Shown: positions 23,477 through 34,626 of the stretch, in pieces
Layout: the number at the start of each line of letters is the position of its first letter
How positions within the stretch are numbered: position 1 is the first letter of the stretch
From: Paraconiothyrium sp. Pb-2020
Lineage: Eukaryota > Ascomycota > Dothideomycetes > Pleosporales > Didymosphaeriaceae
DNA: 64,000 nucleotides
NCBI GenBank assembly: GCA_022419385.1
Contig: JAJUBI010000002.1
Location: forward strand, 1,302,001 to 1,366,000
Reading direction: 5' to 3'
Program-made: the position numbers and the translations under genes
Notes under the pieces: generated by a model
What the model was told of the DNA's origin: nothing
What the model saw: only the letters and a program-made list of their open reading frames with translations
Database searches by the model: none

Positions 23477-25015
23477 TTAGGCCTTTGCGACAGTGTTCTC
23501 GCGTAATTCGATCCCACCCTTAGGCTTAAGGGTAGTCTCGTCAACATATGTAGCGACCTCATCACCGAATATGCCTGCAATCTCCTCCAAAGTTTTACCA
23601 GATGTTTCAGGAAGACAGAAGAAATAAAACACTGCCGCCGCGAGGTTCGTGGCGATGAACAGAGAGTAATACCGCCAGCTTACATGCGCGATAGCAACTG
23701 GCGTGATTTGCGACAGCACGATGGCCGTGACCGACTTCACTGCGACAGCAAAAGCCAATCCTTTGGTCCGTAGGAAGAACGGGAATAGCTCGGATGGAAC
23801 GACCCAGATCATGGCGTTGAAGAATATCGCATAACACATGGAGTAAATGAATATGGAAGCAATGGCTGCTCTGGCGCCTGCTTGGTCAGAATTTCCCGCC
23901 GTACCAAATTCTGCGCTCAAGGCCATGCAGATAGAAATCATGACACTCAAGACCAGAGAGCCAGACCAAAGAGTGCGAGTACGTGGCCACCTGTCGGCGA
24001 CAACAAGCAGGTAAACGACTTGTCCGAGAATGCCCATCATGCCGTACGCGCCGCTGATGAGTAAAGAGGTACGACCCGTAAATCCGACCTGTGCGTAGAA
24101 GATGTTCTGAAAGTTTTGGATGACGCTGGATCCGGAAAGCTGACCCATGGCGATGATGAACGCAGCCGTAAGGGTACGACGGATGTACTGCCGTGAGAAC
24201 ATGGCTTTGAGAGATGTAATCCAATCCAGGTTTCCTTGCTCTCGCTCCAGTTGGATCTGTTCTTGGATTTGCAGCAGTTCGCAGTCTAGAAATTCTTCAT
24301 TGTCGGCCGTGCCGTGCAGACGTGCCAAAACTTGCTTTGCTTCCTCGTGGCGATCCTGAAGGACAAGCCAACGTGGAGAGAACGGGATGAAAAACACCAT
24401 GACGCATAGCAACATCGGAATTGGTAGTTGCATAGCCAAGGGAATCCGCCACTGTGCATTGCCCTTCGCGAATGCCCCAGCGAACCCGACCCAGTTCGCA
24501 AGACCGAAGCCAATGGCTATCATCATGCCTTGGGTACCGACAAGGAAGCCTCGTCTCGATGGAGGTGCCGCCTCAGCAAGATAGATGGGAACGACAGAAA
24601 GCATCTGCCCGCAGCCTACACCGGCTATCAAACGCCCTGCAATAAGCATGCCGACATGGACTGCAGCACACTGCAAAACAGCCCCAATGATCGTGAGAAT
24701 AGATGCAATTAAGATAGTATATTTCCGAGAGAGTCTATCGGCGAGCCAGCCTGTCGTAAGTCCACCAATGGCCTGTCCAGCATTGTACAGAGAGACAATG
24801 GCGCCAGTATATGATGTGTTGACCATTGATGGTCCGTACATGACATGCTTGAAGCTGTCGTGGCCGAAGGTGGTCGCTATGATCCCTATGTCGTCCTGTC
24901 AGCCCACAATATGGTCAAGATACTATTGAATGAAAGTATTTGTACCAGAATCGAATCCATAGATAAAGCCTCCCTGGGCGGCCACGAAAGCCACGATTAT
25001 AATTAGCCAATTCAT
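23477..25015 (-). CDS. MFS sugar-type (hexose/glycoside) transporter
   Basis: Twelve-segment permease of the fungal sugar-porter family. Exons 25015-24946 and 24885-23477 give 492 aa; the 60-bp intron is in phase 1, its acceptor being the second of two nearby AGs, which restores GFDSGIIATTFGHDSF. Sugar-porter signatures are GWLADRLSRKY after TM2, RLIAGVGCGQMLSVVPIYLAE, PFSPRWL, WRYY near TM11, and PETSGKTLEEI after TM12. Unlike canonical hexose transporters it has a short central loop and lacks a typical QQ.SG motif (QLSGSSVIQNF is present). It is divergent from the GH78 rhamnosidase with a shared 568-bp promoter, so a rhamnoside, rhamnose or related sugar is the likely cargo; this is inference from context. 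Confidence 0.88.
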
Positions 25016-25583
25016 GATGCGGTAGCTACGGAGGAACCACAACGACCACGAAATCGGACGATCAGAAGAGCACCCAAGCTATGGTATGATGAGTGGAAAA
25101 CTGGGGATCTGGGCAAGCATGCATATCGCTTAAGTATGGCAAGTATGCATGAGCCGTGTGTGACCGCAAAGCGGGGATACCTGATTCAACGTGTGGCGCT
25201 TCGGTTCATCTGGTACCGGTATACAGTGGGGGACTGACCTAGAATAGGACAATCTGCTATGCCTATTGGACGAGATGCGGGGTCAGCATCACGTGATTCA
25301 TAATTGGACTCTCAAGCTTTGTAGCCAAGAAACCTCCAAGAGCTATAGTCAGTATGATACGCATAAGACCTCGGCGTGAAGTCCGCTTGATCAGAATCCA
25401 TATGCCTAGCTGTGCCGCTCGCCGTACCGACCAATTGACAATGCGAGGTGACCTCTTGCCTCGCTGCGATACATTCCGAGAACCGAAATGATTCATACAT
25501 CACATACAACATCAGCACTCAGGGTTTGAGTTTTCAGACACGGTTGGAAGCTTGCGGAGTTATCTTGGCGTACCTTTACCATC
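25016..25583. promoter_or_regulatory. Bidirectional promoter of transporter and GH78 genes
   Basis: The transporter ATG (25015, minus) and the rhamnosidase ATG (25584, plus) flank this 568-bp stretch. It contains a palindromic CACGTG (25290-25295), CCAAT at 25431-25435 and inverted CCAAT boxes (ATTGG) at 25265-25269 and 25303-25307. These motifs are seen directly; co-regulation of the two genes is inferred from the layout. Confidence 0.6.
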
Positions 25584-28334
25584 ATGTCCAGCCCTCAAAT
25601 CTCCAGTCCTACATTCGAACATCACTTCAACGGGTTGGGCGTTGACACTGCGACACCGCGCGTCTCCTGGACCTTCATAACATCGGCTTCCACCGTGCGT
25701 GCATGGTCACAAATCGCGTACGAAATTGAGGTTTCTCTCGCATCGCAGGAGCGACCTCAAACTTACCGCATTGAGTCGTCTGGCTCTGTTTTAGTTCCTT
25801 GGCCTGGGAAAGCCTTGGCCTCTCGGGAAGCCGCGTCAGTTCGCGTTCGTGTTTATGGAAAGAGCTTGGAGGATGACTCCTTCAACCCCGATAAGCCTAG
25901 CGAATGGTCGCCACCAGCCATAGTCGAAGCGGCCCTGCTGAATCCGATTGAAGATTTCAAGGCACATTTCATCACGTCGATCGAGCGCTTTGGACCAGAC
26001 ACGCCTGTGAGACCAATACGCTTCAGAAAAGAATTTAGATTGCCAGAAAGGGTCGCAACTAAGGCACGGACGCGTCTGTATATCACCGCATTTGGTGTAT
26101 TCGAAGCTTGGATTAATGGTAAACCTGTTAGTGACGAACTTCTCGCACCAGGGTGGACCAGCTACACGCATCGACTAGCTTACCGCATTTATGATGTATC
26201 CGAACTGATAGTCCCTGATCGCAAGAACGTAATCTGCGCGGAGGTGGGCGACGGTTGGTATGCAGGCCGATTAGGACTGCGAGACGGACAAAGATTCACA
26301 TATGGGAAGGACATTGGCATTGCCGCGCAATTGGAAGTAGAAGGCGATGGTATGAACTCGTTTACTGTTTGTACTGATAATACCTGGTCGTGTATGCCAA
26401 GCGCCCGCATTCATAGTCAGCTTTACGATGGGGAGACTTATGATGCGAGAGAGGAGCAGGACAATTGGTCCCTTCCAGAAACCTTTTGGGAGTCCGGGAA
26501 CACATTTGGGACTAAGTCGCTACAGCGTCCAGCTGCGAAGCTATTTGCAACCAATGCAGCACCAGTGAGGATCACTGAGACTGTTGCATGCAGAGAAATA
26601 CTCAAGAGTAAAAGTGGGAAGACGATACTTGATTTTGGTCAAAATTTGGTCGGTCGCCTTTTTGTTTCCCATCTGCAGCTTGATGAGGGACAAGAAGTGG
26701 TCTTCCGCCATGCAGAAGTTATGGAAGACGATGAGCTTGGAGTGAGACCTCTCCGAACCGCAAAAGCTACGGATATCATTGTCGGCTCTGGAACATTGAT
26801 CGTTAATTGGTCTCCAAAGTTCACTTTCCACGGCTTTCGCTATGCACAGGTGGATGGATGGCCGGGGGAGCTGTCGGCGGCTGACATCCAAGCTCAAGTC
26901 ATCCACACTGATATGAAGCGCCGGGGGTTCTTTTCATGCTCGAATGCTTCAGTAAACCAGCTTCATCGTAATGTGGTTTGGTCCACACGCGGGAACTTTG
27001 TGTCACTTCCTACCGACTGCCCTCAACGTGACGAGCGGCTCGGATGGACTGGGGATATTCAAGCATTCGCGCCGACAGCAACATTCCTTTACGATACGAT
27101 GGGCATGTTAGAAAGCTGGCTGCAGGATCTTGCGGCCGAACAACTCGAAGACGGGAAAGGCGCTATTCCGCCCCTCGTTGTGCCGGAAGCATATATGCCA
27201 CATTGGCCTCACATGGCTCAAGCGGTATGGGACGATGTCATCATTTTGACACCAGCTGCATTGTATCAATACAGTGCAGACAAGTTGTTACTGGAGCGGC
27301 AATTTGAGAGTATGCAAGCATGGCTTGATATTGGCATCGACAGAGCTCCAGATGGACTGTGGAACCCAGATCAATGGCAACTGTCCGATTGGCTGGATCC
27401 CGTAGCACCTCCAGATGATCCTGGAAACGCACGTACCGATGGTGTGCTAGTTGCTAACGAGTTCCTGATCCGCGTGACTCGAATCTTCGCGCAACTGTGC
27501 GCTGCCCTCGGCAAATCTGAGCTTGCTATCAAGTATACAGAAGATGCTGCTCGTCTGAAGGCTCTCTTCCAGCGTCGTTATATCAGTACCGAAGGAAACC
27601 TGATGGGAAGTACGCAAACCGGGATCGGTTTAGCTGTGGAATATGATCTGTACGGCGCGGACGATCGACAACGAGAAACCGCCGCTGCAGCCCTGGAGAA
27701 ACTAGTTCGCACGGCTCGATTCCATGTTGCTACTGGATTCGCCGGGACTCCAATCATTACACACGCCTTGACGACGATTGGGAAGCCTCAGCTGGCATAC
27801 CGCATGCTTCTGGAGCAAACCTGTCCTAGCTGGTTGTATGCTGTATTCATGGGCGCGACAACAATCTGGGAACGATGGGACAGCATGTTGCCAAACCGCC
27901 GCATCAATCCAGGCCAGATGACAAGTTTCAATCATTATGCGTACGGTTCTGTCGCTGACTGGCTCCATGGGACTGTGGGCGGCATCTCTCCTCACGAGCC
28001 TGGGTGGCGCGTCATTCGCGTTCGTCCGGTTCCTGGTGGCAACCTGACCAGCGCACAAGTGTCTTTCAATGGCCCGTACGGACTTGTTTCGTGCGATTGG
28101 ACCTGGCGGGATAACCTCTTCGAGATGAAGTTGAACGTGCCGCCGAATTGTTCGGCCGTGGTCACGCTGCCGAGCGAGATAAAGAGAAGCTACTCTTTGG
28201 CAGAAGATAAGGAGGCCCAGAGGCTGGTCTACTCTGGAGTCCATTCGTTCAGATGTGAGTTCAATGCTGGCGAATGGCCGCCCAAGCCGTTCATTGGATC
28301 CTTTTTGAGTATGCCAGAGGACCACATTGCCTAA
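25584..28334 (+). CDS. Alpha-L-rhamnosidase, GH78, intracellular
   Basis: Glycoside hydrolase that releases terminal L-rhamnose from rhamnosides. A single exon gives 916 aa, a typical GH78 length. It opens with SSPTFEHHFNGLGVDTATPR, the N-terminal beta domain of bacterial-type GH78, and carries ITAFGVFEAWINGKPV, then GWYAGRLGLRDG. The catalytic (alpha/alpha)6 barrel starts near residue 450. CPQRDERLGWTGDIQ contains the conserved acidic residues including the general acid, and ATTIWERWDSM carries the second catalytic Glu region. A C-terminal beta domain follows. There is no signal peptide, so hydrolysis should be cytosolic, which explains pairing with the divergent transporter. The substrate could be a flavonoid rhamnoside, a saponin or a pectin-derived oligosaccharide; sequence alone does not decide. 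Confidence 0.93.
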   Translation: MSSPQISSPTFEHHFNGLGVDTATPRVSWTFITSASTVRAWSQIAYEIEVSLASQERPQTYRIESSGSVLVPWPGKALASREAASVRVRVYGKSLEDDSFNPDKPSEWSPPAIVEAALLNPIEDFKAHFITSIERFGPDTPVRPIRFRKEFRLPERVATKARTRLYITAFGVFEAWINGKPVSDELLAPGWTSYTHRLAYRIYDVSELIVPDRKNVICAEVGDGWYAGRLGLRDGQRFTYGKDIGIAAQLEVEGDGMNSFTVCTDNTWSCMPSARIHSQLYDGETYDAREEQDNWSLPETFWESGNTFGTKSLQRPAAKLFATNAAPVRITETVACREILKSKSGKTILDFGQNLVGRLFVSHLQLDEGQEVVFRHAEVMEDDELGVRPLRTAKATDIIVGSGTLIVNWSPKFTFHGFRYAQVDGWPGELSAADIQAQVIHTDMKRRGFFSCSNASVNQLHRNVVWSTRGNFVSLPTDCPQRDERLGWTGDIQAFAPTATFLYDTMGMLESWLQDLAAEQLEDGKGAIPPLVVPEAYMPHWPHMAQAVWDDVIILTPAALYQYSADKLLLERQFESMQAWLDIGIDRAPDGLWNPDQWQLSDWLDPVAPPDDPGNARTDGVLVANEFLIRVTRIFAQLCAALGKSELAIKYTEDAARLKALFQRRYISTEGNLMGSTQTGIGLAVEYDLYGADDRQRETAAAALEKLVRTARFHVATGFAGTPIITHALTTIGKPQLAYRMLLEQTCPSWLYAVFMGATTIWERWDSMLPNRRINPGQMTSFNHYAYGSVADWLHGTVGGISPHEPGWRVIRVRPVPGGNLTSAQVSFNGPYGLVSCDWTWRDNLFEMKLNVPPNCSAVVTLPSEIKRSYSLAEDKEAQRLVYSGVHSFRCEFNAGEWPPKPFIGSFLSMPEDHIA

Positions 28335-28558
28335 TGGCGGTTGTAATTGATAGTTACATCTTACTTGCTATGTCTGATAACAGGCTCGGTTTCAACCTAC
28401 AAGAAAAGCTGAATAAGGATTGTGGCACCATCGGTCAGATGGACAGTACTCTATAGGGTCGTAATATGTTATAGATTGCATGTGACAGTAGCCAATACTC
28501 AGTGATTTCGAGATCGATGATCGGTACTTTTGTGGATTGAGTACAATCTGCAGAGGCG
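28335..28558. other. Short convergent gap between GH78 and the DUF917 pseudogene
   Basis: Probably holds the 3' UTR of the rhamnosidase. No gene seen. Confidence 0.5.
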
Positions 28559-29745
28559 CTATCGGTTGAACTCTTCGATGACGCTGCGCGCTTTAGTAAA
28601 ATCGCTGTCTACTTCAACGACGGGCATCTTCAACCCAAAGTCCTCCGGGCCGCCGACCGCCAAACCCTTTTCTGTCTTCCACAGCGGGTGCGCCGGAAGG
28701 GCTGTAACGCTGACGCGCAGGCCATAACGCAAATCTTGAGATCCAATTCCCTCTCCGTCTTGGCCAAGGACAGAGATCAAGTCCGGAACTGTGCACACAA
28801 CTTTTTGAGATGCTTCAGAACCTTCTGAATTGCTCAAGGCGGCGTACAGATACTCGTCTGGAAAGGAATAGTCATGTAAGATACGACCGAAGTCGCGTCG
28901 CCGTTTGCCTCGTTGGTACTGTCCTGGCCGCCAATATACCGAGTGACATTGACGATTTTGCCGGTGAACAGGACTCTGCCGACACAAACTTGGGACTTTA
29001 ATTCTGAATCAGCAACCGTGAAACTTCAAGAGATGAAATGACTTAGAATTGCATCTATGTAACTTTGCTTGGATCTTCTTGCGACGTGAATAGCACGTCC
29101 GAGATACCATGCCAGCGATAGCGTATTGGGAATCCCGTATGACTTGATAACAGAGCCTGGGAGAGGATTAGCGCACACGGCGCAAGCCAAACCAAGCTCG
29201 ACAGCCGCATCTCGGAGCATCTTCTTGAGTCGTACTGGCGAGTCGACATCCTATAATGTGCAGGTCGACATTTCAGTGCTCTGGGCATCATTCTTATTGT
29301 TCTGCTTACCATGACCACTGATTGTTGCCTCGTGCGTCAGATAATACACATGGTACCAATGGGGATCCGTAGACGAAAAAGATTGCTAAGAAGAGCCAGT
29401 ACGCCTCGCTTGCAGAGCAGTCGCTTGATGGTACTGACCATGGTACATAGTTGGATAGGCTCAGCCCATGGCGTCGCCGTCGATGACGGGAACATCGAAA
29501 TATACGCCTATTGGAAATGCACTCATGCCGTTTCCACCCCCACTAATGTACCTACAAGATACTAACATTTCATCAATGAAGATGCCGGCCATAGTAATCC
29601 CACCTTTTACTTGCATCATAGCTTCCATTCCATTGGCAATCTCATCTCCACCAGCAATCCGTTCGTTGATTACACTCGGGATGCCGTACCACGAGCCAAA
29701 GAAACAGTGGTCGGTGTCGTTGAGGGCTTCAGTCGCATTGCAAAG
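28559..29745 (-). pseudogene. Decayed DUF917 / S-methyl-thiohydantoin-desulfurase-like gene
   Basis: Family landmarks appear in order on the minus strand: FFGSWYGIPSVINERIAGGD, GGGNGMSAFPIGVYFDVPVI, DGDAMG then AYPTMYH, SDARGNNQWS, IKSYGIPNTLSLAWYLGRAI, LFTGKIVNVTR, VPDLISVLGQD and LRYGLRVSVTALPAHPLWKT, ending at 28559. Lesions: the N-terminal ~70 residues (Gly-rich GTGGGG region) are missing because the P450 stop lies 72 bp upstream. There is an in-frame TGA at 29461-29463 where Arg is expected (CGA to TGA). A 24-bp GT..AG segment (29543-29566) sits at an expected codon split. The frame does not close across the apparent 59-bp intron near 29247-29305. A 53-bp intron near 29385-29440 does splice cleanly. 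Members of this family act on hydantoin-like substrates; here function is probably lost. Confidence 0.72.
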
Positions 29746-29816
29746 CTATTGCTGCAGTCAAATCATGAAAGACTCTGCGTGCCTTGCGTGTAACGTCATG
29801 ACAACGTGGGCAGTAA

Positions 29817-31689
29817 TCAAGGGTCGGCCGAACCCAAGGTGCCTGGCTTACAGAACATCACTTCCTGGTTCGGCGGCGCGGCTGCAGTGATGTGATCCTT
29901 AACGCTCCCCCAATATACCTCCTCTTGGAACTCCTCCGGAAGACATACATCGAACTCCCCCACCACTTTCGCAATAACGCTCCTCATCTCCATGTATGCC
30001 AGTCTTTTGCCAACACAGTCATATGGCCCAGTGCTAAAGGGAAGAAAAGCCTCCCTGTTGATCACTAGTTCGGGGCGTGTCGTCCACCGCTCAGGTATGA
30101 ATTCATCCGGGGACGCAAAGTTCCGAGGATCTCGGTTCATCACGAATGGTTGTATCTGAACGATTGTGTTGCCAGGGATTAACTGGGAGCCTATCTGCAA
30201 GCCGTCCGTTGGGGTTACGCGCTGGCCTAAGAAGAACAGTGATGGCCAGAGACGTAATGATTCATGTATAACAGCGTCGAGTAGAGGAAGTGGTCGTTGG
30301 CAGTGATAGGTGGCCTCCCTCTCACGGTATTCTTGACGAACTGCACGCATGATCGCGGGATGCGTGGCAAGCTGCATGAATATGGAAGTCAGGGCTGTAG
30401 CGGTCGTTTCGCTTCCAGCACTGATGATTAGACGCGACTCCCCATATAGAAGTTCGTTGCCTTGCGGGTTTTTTGGTGTGTAATTGATGAGGTGCTCGAC
30501 AAGATCAGGCTTCTCCTGTTTACTGAGCTGCAATATGTCAGTCTCAGAGTGAGTGAGCAAGGAAAGCAACAGGCCTACAGCCATGCGTTCGCTCATATTA
30601 AGCACGCTCCAATCTCTCCACGCTTTTAAAGGTCCAGCAAACGACGTAAGAAGACTAATTGCATTCATGAACCTAGGGTAATAGTCAGTCGCAACCGCGG
30701 AAAGGCAAGGAATTGCAATGGCTTCGAGTTATTCAGTTCATCCAGGGTAACGGTATACGCACCAAGGCACATGATATATCAATCCCATAGCATCCAAGCC
30801 ATCAGACAATGTCTTCAAGATGCTCTCAGCTATATCACTCTGCTCGCCCTTGATAAATCCCATCGGCTTCCCGAACGCCAGATCGCTCATGACATCGTAG
30901 CTGTAGTGAGCACAGCACTTAAGTAGTGAAACTGGTTTTCCGTTCGCGTCGCGCAACCGAGTGAGCAGCTGATTAGTGAACTCTTCCACGCGTGGGGCGT
31001 AATCAGACAACGCTAAGCATATGAGTATCGTTAGAATACGGAGAAAATGCCAGGGCTTGCAGTACACTCACAACTCTTCATTGCATTGTCCCAAATACGG
31101 CGACGCTGCTTGTGAAATGCTTGATTGCGGGTCATGTGAAGAGTATCCTCCATTATATCGTAAAAAGGACCTTTGAGGGATTTCGACGAAGGTCCTAGTA
31201 TTGGTCCTATCGCCGCTGGGTCGTATATGGAGATCTCTCGAGGTCCTAATACAAGTTAACGTCTTTCCGGTTTATACGTCTGCAACTTCATCACGGACTC
31301 AGGAAGAACGTACCTGTTCTGACATAGTCCCCGTATTTGGCCTGCAGCGCCTGATGCACGCGATGCATGTGCCACTGTGTTTCCCATGTTTTTCGCGACG
31401 TCCACCACTTTGATAACCTTGCAGCAAATGGCCCGGGGAACCGGCTGAGTGGATGCCAGGAAGCGCGATATAGCAGTGTCCAAATTGAAAGAGAACCCCA
31501 AAATATTGACGCTAGAGCGAATGCATCTCCGAGTCCCGTGTAGTAGACAAGAATCCAGAATCCACTGGTAGAGAGCGCAATGCCATGAAGGACGACATGG
31601 TCAACTTCTACACGACGTAGAACAAACTCGTGTAGCGCGATAGCCAACAGCAGCGGCTGTAGCAAAATAGAAATGGGGAGAAAAGCCAT
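29817..31689 (-). CDS. Cytochrome P450 monooxygenase
   Basis: Haem-thiolate monooxygenase anchored to the ER membrane. Exons 31689-31314, 31245-31072, 31012-30763 and 30672-29817 give 551 aa; introns are 68, 59 and 90 bp and all phases close. The N-terminus has three or four hydrophobic stretches, more than a single anchor. P450 hallmarks are SRFPGPFAARLSKWW (proline-rich hinge), AGSETTATAL (I helix), ESLR (ExxR, K helix), PERW, and PFSTGPYDCVGKRLA with haem ligand Cys486. The overall look is of fungal secondary-metabolism P450s (isotrichodermin-hydroxylase or benzoate-hydroxylase-like). I do not assign a CYP number or substrate. It lies beside the rhamnosidase/transporter pair and may oxidise the aglycone; this is inference. 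Confidence 0.9.
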
Positions 31690-32730
31690 ATAGTATCAGG
31701 AAGCTCCGTCACCAGAATGGATTACTAAATACATGTCGGTACCCATGGTGACATGCTTGTCGAAACCCTTGATCAGGCCATATGGCCGCTGTACAGATGC
31801 AACGAGACCCTCGCATCGGTAGCAAGTAATATGCATCTGCGCCGCGAGCCGCGTTCCGGGACGCACTTCCCGCGCTGACATGTACTAAAGCGGTAGGTAT
31901 CATGCTCCCCTGCACGGCGCATCTGGTTTGGCGCATCGTACCGAATTGCTAGCGCCGACACTCGGAATCCTCCGCTGCAACTCCTTCGGCATGTATGTGG
32001 CACAGTCTGTACCATATGGATGAACAGCCAGTAGGAAGTCTCACGGTTACCCTGACCACGGCAGTCTCACAACCGATGACGAGCCGGGCATACTCGAAGC
32101 ACGTCGTGTCGCGAGCCGCAGTGATAAAGAGAGTTAAGTGGGAGTAAAGCAACAAGAGGCCGCAATGATCTGATCATCTTATTTTATTTCATGCATATCC
32201 CATCCCTTTGCCAAATCCTAGAATGGCTTTTCGGCAAACCTGAGCCCTCTTGCAAGGATCTGTCACTCCAGCATTGTCTTTCAGTCGTAAAGTCTACTGC
32301 GCACTAATAGTCTGCGCAGCACCAGCTGGACGGTAATTTATCCACCCCCGCTTCGTTTTGTGAACCCTACGTCGTCATCCTGGAGAGGCATGATCCATAT
32401 TGCCCCCACGCTTGAGTAGTTCAGTAGCCTAAGTGAAGAAAGAGTCAACACGAAGTTTGACTGGCCAATGTAGTAAGTGCACGTTTTCTTTCCCACTCAC
32501 TCCAAGACGCTGAAGCGCCTGGTGGAACCTATCCAGAAGTTGAAAGGCTGCCTTTACTTCATCTGGACCTGATGCAAGTATGAAGAGGTAAACAAGGAAA
32601 TTGCCACGAAGAATCAGTTGCGATCGAGCATCTATCGGCCAAAGTCAATGATGGAGGACAAGCAGGTATTACAGATCAACCTACGGCTAACCCTAACCCT
32701 AATCCTTGCACACGTACAACAAACTCAAGC
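31690..32730. other. Promoter of P450 and intergenic sequence
   Basis: Short minus-strand ORFs only (31696-32155) without recognisable features. Holds the P450 promoter and, at its right end, the GMC oxidoreductase 3' side with a short telomere-like repeat (32687-32702). Confidence 0.5.
32687..32702. repeat. Short telomere-like repeat, about 2.7 CCCTAA units
   Basis: CTAACCCTAACCCTAA, 29 bp past the stop of the GMC oxidoreductase. It matches the usual fungal telomere unit TTAGGG. The tract is short enough to arise by chance or by repair of a break. Confidence 0.5.
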
Positions 32731-34626
32731 CTAGCGACCCGCTTTAATGTCATCAGCAATCTTCTCTGCGAGCGCATAGACCGTACTTTGTGGATGCCCT
32801 GGCGGCAGAATAGCAAAGGAACTCGCATCTACAACCCTCAATCCACTCACCCCAAAGACTCGAGCCTTGCTATCTACCACAGCGTTTTCATCACCCTCTT
32901 TCCCCATACGGCACGTACAGCTAGCATGCCAGACTGTCTGCAGCGTATCTCTAATCGCACTCAAAATTTGCGCATCGGTCTGTACCTCAGGACCGGGAAA
33001 GTACTCCACAGAATCTGCAAGACCTGGCTGCATAGCTGATGACTGAAAGGCTTGACGCACACGCTTGTAGGTTGCCAGTGCAACTGAGACATCTGTGGGG
33101 TCAGTGAGCCAGTTCGGGTTGATGAGAGGAAGGTCACTGGTGTCTGCACTGGTGATGGTGACGTTCCCTCTACTGATCGGCTTGACGAGGGCACCGAGGA
33201 TGGTCGCATACTGGAAGCCATCCTTGGGCTGCTGAAGTAACAGGTCTTGGAAATTGCCGATGTAGCCCGGTCCGCTAAGGTATTCGATGTCTGGCCAGGA
33301 TTGTGGATAAGAATCGAGTACGGCGGTGGCGGCAGGCGTAATGAGGTCACGGGGTGCGTGCTCCCAGCCTAGGTAATCACAGACAGGGTTGGTGAGGGGT
33401 CCTTGTTTGAGAAGGGCGTAATCGGTTGCGAATTGATCGGCGACATAGAGCAGATCATTGGCAAGTCTGGTGAGAGTTTGGACTTTGACGCGGTATGTAG
33501 GACCGAAGAAGATATGGTCCTGCATGCCTTGGCCGACGCCAGGACGGTCGGCGACTACAGAGATGTTGTATTGTTGTAGAGTGGCGGCGGGCCCAATGCC
33601 AGAGACCATGAGGAGCTGGGGAGACTGGAATGCGCCGGCAGATACAATAACTTCTTTTCGTGCGGATATGACTGCGCCAGAGCCGATGCGAACACCAGTG
33701 GCCTTTCTACTCGAGTCAAAGAGGATTTGTTTGGCCAGCGTGAGCGTGTACACTTTCAAGTTCGCTCTTGCCTGTGCATCTGCTCCGTAGTAGGCTGTCT
33801 GACTGCTGTCTCGTTCTTGGGCGTTTGGATTTATTGTTGAACTGCAATACTGACTGCCATTCAAGGTCCCCGAGTTGAAATCTGTGGCCTGCGGCAGCCC
33901 AATGGCGCGCAAACCAGCTTCCATCCAGCTGGAAAAGGGACCAGCGTAGTTCGCGTACGATATCTGGAGCGGACTGCCAGATGGTGAAAAGGCGGATGCA
34001 GCGTACTCAGCGGATGCATTAGCCGCGCGAGGTGGGGTTTGAGGAGGCGTGAACTGAGTCGACTTCTTGAAGTAAGGTAGCCAGTTGTCGAAGGTGTAGG
34101 AATCATCTCCAATGAGATCGGCCCAGCGTTGATAGGACCCGCGGTCACCACGTTGGTAGATCATGAAGTTTCGCGCAGAACTGCATTCTTGTCAGCTTAC
34201 TCTCCGAGGGGTGCTTCTAGATCGAATATACCTGCCACCCAGACATTTTCCCCTCGCATAATGCAACTCTCTGCCATTCGCACCCTCTTGTGGAGCCGTC
34301 ACAAAATTCCAGTCAACTAGAGGATTCGTATCTAATGGACTTGCACCAGCCCAAATGACATCTCCCGCTGGTGTAGAAGAAAGCAGCGGATTGCCGGCCT
34401 CATAGAAGGTACCGGCTTCGATGACAGCGACCTGAACACTCGGATCTTCAGAAAGGCGATTTGCAATGGTGAGTCCCGAAGTACCCCCGCCTACGATCAC
34501 GTAGTCGAATGTCGCATCCTGTCTCTTCGCGTGACTGGAGAGCGGAACAGCCGAGACAAGCGAGACAGAGAAGGCGGACAAGGCAGTGAACAGAAACAGG
34601 CGGGAGAGAGTAGGAGAGAAACGCAT
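32731..34626 (-). CDS. Secreted GMC oxidoreductase (FAD)
   Basis: Flavoprotein of the glucose-methanol-choline family, oxidising an alcohol or sugar and passing electrons to oxygen or a quinone. Exons 34626-34232 and 34180-32731 give 614 aa; the 51-bp intron ends at the second of two AGs, which restores CLGGSSARNFMIYQRGDRGSY. Residues 1-26 are a signal peptide (LFLFTALSAFSVSLVSA), then SSHAKRQ, a possible Kex2 site. VIVGGGTSGLTIANRL near residue 43 is the FAD dinucleotide-binding motif, with AVIEAG beyond it. The C-terminus has WHASCTCRMG and PPGHPQSTVYALAE, carrying the catalytic His pair. It resembles aryl-alcohol-oxidase/glucose-dehydrogenase-like fungal members; the substrate is not assigned. 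It may act outside the cell on material related to the neighbouring rhamnoside genes. Confidence 0.9.
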
